The notes under the pieces: model-generated | What the model was told of the DNA's origin: nothing | Seen by the model: only the letters and a program-made list of their open reading frames with translations | Database searches by the model: none | Assembly: GCA_963847615.1 (NCBI GenBank) | Contig: CAWKAN010000018.1 | Coordinates: forward strand, 186,001-250,000 | DNA from: Palsa-883 sp963847615 | GTDB taxonomy: Bacteria; Pseudomonadota; Alphaproteobacteria; Acetobacterales; Acetobacteraceae | DNA length: 64,000 nt | Direction: 5' to 3' | Shown: one piece after another, positions 59,254-64,000 of the stretch | How the letters are laid out: every line of letters begins with the position of its first letter | Numbering within the stretch: position 1 is the first letter of the stretch | Position numbers and translations under genes: made by a program

Positions 59254-60150
59254 ATGCAGCGGCTTCGCCTCGCCATCATCGGATTTGGTCGGCTCGGCCA
59301 GGCCTGTGCCGGTGCAATTCACGCGTCCGACGACCTGGCTCTGGTGGGCCTGGTCCGCCGGCCGGAAAACCTCCACCGGCCGTTGCCCGAGCAATTCGCC
59401 GAAGTGCCGATTGTTTCGCATCCCAGCGAGCTTGGCGACGTCGATGCCGTATTGATCTGCCTGCCGACCGAGCGCGTCCGCGAGGCGGCCACCGAACTGT
59501 TGCGCCACCACACGCCGATCGTCGAGGCGGCGGCCTTCGACATTCCGTCGCGCCAGGCGCACTGGAGCGCGCTCGATCGCATGGCACTGCGGCGCGGCGT
59601 GGCGGCGGCGGTCGGCGCCGGCTGGGATCCCGGCGCGCGCGGCTTGTTCGAGGACCTGTTCGCGGCGCTTTGCCCGAAGGGCAGCACGACGACGCATGAC
59701 CGGCCCGGCGTCAGTCTCCACCACAGCCTCGCCGCGCGGGCCGTCCCTGGCGTCCGCGACGCCCTCTGCGCGGAGTTCAGAGGCGCGGACGGCAGCAGCC
59801 GACGCTATGTCTACCTGGAACCCTTGCCGGGGGCCGATGTCGCGCGTGCCGCCGCGGCGATCCAGAGCGACCCGCTGTTTCTCGGCCAGGAGACCGTGGT
59901 TCTGCCGGTCGACAGCGTGGCGACGCTGGAGGCGGAGGGCCACGGGGTGGTCATCGAGCGATGGGGCCGGGCCGGCGGGAAGGACCACCAGCGGTTTCTC
60001 CTGGAAGGCCGCTTCGACCCGGTGGCCGTTGCCGGACAGATGATGGCGGCGGCGGCAAGGGCACTGCCGACGCTTCGACCTGGCGCCTATCCCTTGGACA
60101 GGATCCCGCCCGCCGCACTGCGGCCGGCGGTCAGGGACGGCAAGACCTGA
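59254..60150 (+). CDS. meso-Diaminopimelate D-dehydrogenase-like protein
   Basis: 298 residues. NADP-binding LAIIGFGRLGQACAGAIHAS, then LVGLVRRPENL, DAVLICLPTERVREAATELL, GAGWDPGARGLFEDLFAAL, GVSLHHSLAARAVPGVRDAL and RRYVYLEPLPGADVA follow the meso-DAP dehydrogenase layout, which aminates tetrahydrodipicolinate in one step. It is a little short for Ddh, and related 2,4-diaminopentanoate dehydrogenase-type enzymes are possible. ATG 59254 follows aaaaggtggc. Confidence 0.75.
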   Translation: MQRLRLAIIGFGRLGQACAGAIHASDDLALVGLVRRPENLHRPLPEQFAEVPIVSHPSELGDVDAVLICLPTERVREAATELLRHHTPIVEAAAFDIPSRQAHWSALDRMALRRGVAAAVGAGWDPGARGLFEDLFAALCPKGSTTTHDRPGVSLHHSLAARAVPGVRDALCAEFRGADGSSRRYVYLEPLPGADVARAAAAIQSDPLFLGQETVVLPVDSVATLEAEGHGVVIERWGRAGGKDHQRFLLEGRFDPVAVAGQMMAAAARALPTLRPGAYPLDRIPPAALRPAVRDGKT

Positions 60151-60377
60151 AACCCCGTGGCGTTGATAGTGCCGTGCGCGATGCTGCATCGATCGTTGCT
60201 GATCGCGTCGCAACCAAGCCGCAACGTCGCCGCAATATCGGTGACGCAGATGACGAGTGCGCGTGCACAGCGATCCTGACCGGTTGAGCATGTTCCGGCC
60301 GTGGCTTGGAAGGCTGCGATCGCCTGCGGCCTCGGTCGGCGTTGCGCGCTGGTGGCACGGCAGGGCAAGCAAGAATT

Positions 60378-60565
60378 CGCTCTTATGGCGTTGACTGTTG
60401 GACGGCCCCGTAGGGCGGAAAAGCGCAGCGCCTTCCGCCACCGCCGGGCGAGCCGCTCGCATCTGCCGACGTCCCCAACAACATATCCCGCCACCGTCCG
60501 ACGGCGGAAGGCGCTGCGCTTTTCCGCCCTACGGGGCCGTCCAACAGTCAACGCCCTATGAGCCA
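60378..60565. mobile_element. MITE-like palindromic insertion flanked by AAGAATT direct repeats
   Basis: Perfect 53-bp arms at 60387-60439 and 60503-60555 (ggcgttgactgttggacggc...) surround a 63-base centre. AAGAATT occurs at 60371-60377 and again at 60566-60572. The related stretch at 11890-11939 is continuous across this point (gcaagcaagaatttaccg), so the element appears inserted with a 7-bp target duplication. The arms contain the gtagggcggaaaagcg repeat also present at 21968. Confidence 0.7.
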
Positions 60566-61068
60566 AAGAATTTAACGCCGATGCAGCCAGGCGATGCACG
60601 CAAAACACGCAGATCGGTCCGTGCGGTTCACCGGTCGTGCGCCACGCGTTTGGTCTCCAGGCGCGGCTTGCTGAAATGACGCAGCAGACAGAACTGCAGG
60701 CCGGTCGCTTTGCGGTAATTTGTCGATTGCATCCGGTGTGCGTTGGCCAGCGCTGTGCCGGTCTTCGGCGCAACCAACAGTGCCTCCGCGACCAGCAGGT
60801 CCGCGCAGTCTTCGCCAACCGCCCCGTCATGGCAGTGCACTTTTGCGCCACATGGTTGCGCAACCGATAGGCTCCCGGCCTTCGTCCGGGCGTGCTCCCG
60901 CACGAAGTGCCAGGGCCAGCGCATTTTGACCTTTTCCAAGAACCCGGCCCCTTGCGTATCGCGCACGATGAACGCGCAATCGATCATCGGCCCCGACAGA
61001 TCATCCAGCCGCTGACCATCTGCGTGCATCCGCGCGCATCGCCTGGCTTCATCTGCGCTAAAATTCTT
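60566..61068 (-). mobile_element. GxxExxY gene cassette with imperfect inverted boundaries
   Basis: Left boundary 60566-60601 (aagaatttaacgccgatgca...) and right boundary 61032-61068 are inverted copies with about five differences over 36 bases. The only gene inside is the GxxExxY-type frame on the minus strand. The decayed copy at 11770-12056 keeps one boundary. No transposase is present, so mobility would be non-autonomous (inference). Confidence 0.55.
60628..61029 (-). pseudogene. GxxExxY-family protein gene, degraded
   Basis: 133 residues. Family sequence: DGQRLDDLSGPMIDCAFIV, GAGFLEKV, ADLLVAEALLV, LANAHRMQSTNYRKATGLQF, HFSKPRLETKRVAH. The eponymous G-x-x-E-x-x-Y motif reads GFLEKVK, so Tyr is missing; just after it, another frame gives NALALALR, as the family should continue. 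Two compensating indels have therefore scrambled about 15 residues. The function of the family is not established. The gene is probably inactive. Confidence 0.7.
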
Positions 61069-61282
61069 CCTGCGCGATGCCGCGGCCAGATCGTTGCGGC
61101 AGCGTTGGCGGGCCTGCGATGCACCAGATCGTTATTGGCCTGGAGGCACCGAGGTGATGAAGCGCAGGCTCAACGCGCCGTCTGCGCGCATCCCGTCTTA
61201 TCTGCGTGCATCGGCATGTCCTCGTGCTTTGCCGGGCGGCACAAGCGCAAGGTTGGCGAACGAATGCCAGGCCACCATATGG

Positions 61283-61330
61283 CGCCGCTGTACCGCCCGC
61301 AGTTTCCGGGACACCGGACCGGAGCCTAAC
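61283..61330 (-). mobile_element. Terminal fragment of an IS3-family element
   Basis: gtaccgcccgcagtttccgg...cggagccta matches, with few changes, 62573-62611, which is the end of an IS3-family remnant. Only the terminal repeat and perhaps the last few transposase codons remain. Same orientation as the copy at 62.6 kb. Confidence 0.5.
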
Positions 61331-61344
61331 GGGTGATGGCGGCG

Positions 61345-61455
61345 GTCTGAAGCTGCTTTGAACGGCCCCGATCCGGAGGATTATCTGCGCCGGGTCTTGA
61401 CCTGTATCGCCGATCACCCGGTCAGACGGGGGTAGCACCTGCTGGCGTGGAACAT
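61345..61455 (+). pseudogene. C-terminal scrap of an IS66-family transposase
   Basis: Plus-strand frame reads ALNGPDPEDYLRRVLTCIADH, PVRRG, a stop, then HLLAWN; this corresponds to the ending of IS66 TnpC proteins (LNG-DP-YL--VL--I--HP--R---LLPW). No upstream part is present. Confidence 0.5.
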
Positions 61456-61503
61456 GGCTGAGATCAGGCATTGGCTGGATCAGCGGGCAACCGCCGGAGC
61501 ACG

Positions 61504-62523
61504 CTATCCAGGCATCGACAGCGGCGCCTCGTCCGGGAGTGCGACGTTCACCGGAAGGAACCGTACCGGCTCATGACGGCTGCGGTCGACGCAAAGGCGG
61601 AACACATCGAAGCGGTTGTAGCCCGCGACCACGTCGTGGAAGCGCTTCGGTTCGACACACTTGGCAAGGTCGAGATCGGCGTAGGCCAGCCCCTCCTCGG
61701 TGCGCTCCTCGCCGAACGGGGTTCCGGTGGGATCGACAAAGAAGCTGGCCGCCGCCGGGGTCTGCTCCAGCACAGCGGCCGCATCGGCGTCACCGGCGAC
61801 GAGGTCGAGGCGGGCGGTGCGGTCGAGGCAGCCGGCGGCGACAATGCCAAAGCATTTCGCCTCGAAGCTGTGGGCCGCGGCGCGGAGGCGGTTGGCGGCG
61901 CGGTTGTCGTAGTTTCCCCCCTCCGCTGGCGGGCGCGTGGGCCAGGCCGGCGGATAGGAACTGATATGCACCTGTTCGCCCTGCGCCATCAGCGTAAAGC
62001 GCGCGAGCGGATTGGTGTTCTCGCCGCAAATCAGCCCGCCGATGCGGCCAATCCTGGTGTCCGCGACCACCAGCCCTGCGCCGTCGCCAGGATTCCAGGC
62101 AAGCTTCTCAAAGAACGTCGGCACCAGCTTGCGATGGTGCACCAGAACGCTTCCGTCATCGCCGATCAGCAAGTTGCTGTTCCACAGTCCGCCGACGCTG
62201 GCCGGGTTGCGCTCGCTGAAGCCCAGGGAAACGAACACCTGCGCGCGCGCTGCGGCCTGGCGGATGCGGGCGATCTCCGGGCCATCGGCAAAGATCGAGG
62301 CGGCGGCGAAGCGTTTGAAATGCTCATGTGTCCGGATCGGCGCATGCAGCGCCGCCCAGAGCGGAAAGCCAGGAATGAAGCTTTCCGGAAACACCACCAG
62401 CTCGGCACCATTGCCGGCGGCCTCATCGATCCAGCAAGCTGCTTTCTCGGCGGTAGCGGTGGCATCGAGCCAGATCGGGGCAGCGTGCGCCGCGGCGGCC
62501 TTGAAGCGGTATCGACTGTGCAT
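61504..62523 (-). CDS. Nitrilase-superfamily carbon-nitrogen hydrolase (aliphatic nitrilase-like)
   Basis: 339 residues. Catalytic triad visible: Glu47 in VVFPESFIPGFP, Lys132 in VHHRKLVPTFFEK, Cys166 in GLICGENTNP. The stretch HISSYPPAWP and SFEAKCFGIVAAG fit true nitrilases, which hydrolyse nitriles to acids; cyanide-type hydrolases are related. Length is normal. It sits between IS3/IS66 fragments (61283-61455 and 62565-63084), so horizontal arrival is likely. Confidence 0.9.
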   Translation of the reverse strand: MHSRYRFKAAAAHAAPIWLDATATAEKAACWIDEAAGNGAELVVFPESFIPGFPLWAALHAPIRTHEHFKRFAAASIFADGPEIARIRQAAARAQVFVSLGFSERNPASVGGLWNSNLLIGDDGSVLVHHRKLVPTFFEKLAWNPGDGAGLVVADTRIGRIGGLICGENTNPLARFTLMAQGEQVHISSYPPAWPTRPPAEGGNYDNRAANRLRAAAHSFEAKCFGIVAAGCLDRTARLDLVAGDADAAAVLEQTPAAASFFVDPTGTPFGEERTEEGLAYADLDLAKCVEPKRFHDVVAGYNRFDVFRLCVDRSRHEPVRFLPVNVALPDEAPLSMPG

Positions 62524-62564
62524 CTCGATCTCCTCTGCACGCAGGCGATCGGCTGGCAGCCATT

Positions 62565-63084
62565 GGGGGGATGTACCGCCCGCAGGTTCCAGGACACCGA
62601 CCTGGAGCCTATGCCGCCGGTTTGACGGCGTGAAGCTGGCTCTGAGCGAACTGTGCCGGGCTGACGAAGCCGAGCCTCTCGATCAGCCCGGAGTGAACGC
62701 GAACCTGTCGTGTCGTGGATCGCGCGGAACGCCAACCGCGCCTGACGCGGTTCCCCGATCGTCTCGAAGCTGCGGACCCGGAGCAGGTGCTTCTTCAGCG
62801 TCCGGATGAACCGTTCGGCGCAGCATTTCCCGCCGGGGTACGGACAAATTCTGGCGATCTCTCACTACCGAGCAAGCCGCTCCGAGCCGGACCTGCAGCC
62901 TGTCACTTTCCAGGTCTTCGCCCGTCGCGGGTTTGGACGTGCGCACCGCCTCGCCGGCGGCGAGGAACGCGTCACGCCCGTTTGTCAGCGTTGCCGCCGT
63001 CGCACCGAGCGAGCGCGACACCGGTTCCAGGTCCTCACCCCGCCGCAGCCGTAGCACCGCTGCCACCTTGCGCTGCCGAGACAT
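62565..63084 (-). pseudogene. IS3-family insertion sequence remnant, internally deleted
   Basis: The minus strand from 63084 begins MSRQRKVAAVLRLRRGEDLEPV and SRSLGATAATLTNGRDAFLAAGEA, the IS3-type OrfA start, for about 68 codons. From 62840 down to the stop at 62609 it reads the OrfB end in other frames: CCAERFIRTLKKHLLRV, RSFETIGEPRQA, AFRAIHDTTG, GLIERLGFVSPAQFAQSQL. Roughly the central two-thirds, including the DDE core, is missing. A terminal repeat lies at 62573-62608. Confidence 0.75.
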
Positions 63085-63217
63085 CCCGCCGTCGCGCCCG
63101 GGCGTCGCTGCGCCAGGCTCGTGTGGCCGCTTCGCGCCGCCCGGCCGCTTGATCGAGGTCAACGCGCTCCGCCGCCAGTTCGGCGTAGCCTGTAATGGCC
63201 CAACCCGGGAGGCCGAC

Positions 63218-63769
63218 ATGCAGGAGCCGCTTCGCATCGCGTTCCGCAACCTGGAAGCACCAGCCGCCATCGAGGCGGAGATCCGCAAGCGCGTGGACCA
63301 GCTTGAGGAATTCTTCGATCGGATCATCGCCTGCAGCGTGGTCGTGGAGGAACGCCACCGCCATCATCGCCAGGGCCGGCTGTATCACGTCCGCGTCGAC
63401 CTGATCGTGCCGGAGCGCGAGATCGTGGTGCGGCGCGAGCCGGCGGAGCATCACGCCCATGAGGACCTGCATGTGGCGATCCGCGATGCCTTCGATGCCG
63501 TCCAGCGGCAGCTGCAGGATCACGCGCGGGCGTTGCGCGGCGACACCAAGGCGCACGCGACCCCGACCATCGGGCGGATCGCGCGGCTGTTCCCGGAAAA
63601 GGACTACGGATTCCTCACCACCGCCGAGGGCGACGACGTCTATCTGCACCGCAACGCCGTGCTCGGCCGCGGCTTCGACAAACTGCGCGTTGGCGACGAG
63701 GTGCGTTACGTGGTGCACGAGGGCGAAGGCGAGCAGGGGCCCCAGGCCAGCACGGTGATCCCGCTGTGA
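63218..63769 (+). CDS. HPF/RaiA-type ribosome-associated domain fused to a cold-shock domain
   Basis: 183 residues. Residues 1-105 resemble HPF/RaiA (LRIAFRNLEAPAAIEAEIRKRVDQLEEFFDRI; YHVRVDLIVPEREIVVRREP; AHEDLHVAIRDAFDAVQRQLQD). Residues 115-183 are a cold-shock/S1-like barrel (IGRIARLFPEKDYGFLTT; DDVYLHRNAVL; VRYVVHEGEGEQGPQA). HPF factors hibernate ribosomes and CSDs bind RNA. ATG 63218 follows gggagg. It stands alone next to IS debris. Confidence 0.88.
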   Translation: MQEPLRIAFRNLEAPAAIEAEIRKRVDQLEEFFDRIIACSVVVEERHRHHRQGRLYHVRVDLIVPEREIVVRREPAEHHAHEDLHVAIRDAFDAVQRQLQDHARALRGDTKAHATPTIGRIARLFPEKDYGFLTTAEGDDVYLHRNAVLGRGFDKLRVGDEVRYVVHEGEGEQGPQASTVIPL

Positions 63770-63874
63770 GCGAGGCGCGGCGGCGGTGCGGGGCCCGGTT
63801 CGTCGCGGCATCACCGGGTTCGGCGGGAGACGCCGGTGGTCGCGGCCGGACGCGCTCGCCGTGACCAGCCCGGG

Positions 63875-64000
63875 CTAGCCCGGGGCGGGCCACAGCCCGC
63901 GAATGTGCAGCGGCAGGGCGGCCTTCACCTTGTCGGCCAGTCCGGGCGCGACATGCCGCTCCAGCACCGTGAGAACGCCGCCCGTCGCCGCGCGGACGTT
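63875..64000 (-). CDS. C-terminal end of a DUF2267-type protein (truncated by window edge)
   Basis: The last 41 codons of a minus-strand gene: VRAATGGVLTVLERHVAPG, then LADKVKAALPLHIRGLWPAPG and TAG at 63875-63877. The helix pattern with VLERHVAPG and ALPLHIRGLWP resembles the end of DUF2267 proteins. The rest lies beyond 64000, so the family call is tentative. Confidence 0.5.
   Translation of the reverse strand, partial: NVRAATGGVLTVLERHVAPGLADKVKAALPLHIRGLWPAPG

Overview
The window reads as chromosome of a high-GC alphaproteobacterium, most likely Rhodospirillales/Acetobacteraceae. The evidence is uniformly GC-rich coding sequence, a GatB/YqeY-dnaG-rpoD operon divergent from carA...carB-greA, an F1-only atpHAGDC operon, and a cbb3 oxidase cluster in the order ccoNOQP-ccoGHIS. 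This assignment is inferred from gene order and protein similarity recalled from memory; no database search was possible.

Layout. 1-7369: cbb3 oxidase subunits and their assembly genes, with seven single-base indels concentrated in ccoP/ccoG. 7616-10736: a UDP-sugar dehydratase and a sugar aminotransferase. 10745-16204: accessory region with a 183-bp tandem repeat, a decayed repeat cassette, two toxin-antitoxin (TA) modules and a small lower-GC island. 16673-21950: F1 ATP synthase genes, with palindromic repeats between the cistrons. 22596-24852: a flavoprotein and a DUF1993 protein on the minus strand. 25426-31559: a complete dipeptide-type ABC importer (Tat-exported binding protein, two permeases, two ATPases). 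31610-33215: two divergent TA modules. 33363-42948: catabolic genes (GMC oxidoreductase, haloacid dehalogenase, aldo/keto reductase, dipeptidase, DHDPS-family aldolase with an IclR regulator) mixed with a frameshifted Mrr nuclease, a DUF433/DUF5615 pair and a NYN-domain protein. 43262-48327: GNAT, rpoD, dnaG and GatB/YqeY on the minus strand. 48418-57550: a TA-like pair, a GFA protein, carA with an N-terminal helix-turn-helix extension, a four-gene island, carB and greA. 57664-60150: threonine ammonia-lyase and a diaminopimelate-dehydrogenase-like protein. 60151-63217: a graveyard of mobile remnants (GxxExxY cassette, MITE-like insertion, IS66 and IS3 fragments) around a nitrilase. 63218-64000: an HPF/cold-shock fusion and the end of a DUF2267-type gene.

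Three themes stand out. First, a ~300-bp multi-palindrome element occurs four times in both orientations, always between genes, and in one place supplies the C-terminus of CcoS. Second, six TA or TA-like modules occur within about 37 kb, several with visible operators. Third, repeats have been inserted into core operons (atp) and into an apparent TA module, and a cluster of unknown genes sits between carA and carB. I see no tRNA, rRNA or CRISPR array.
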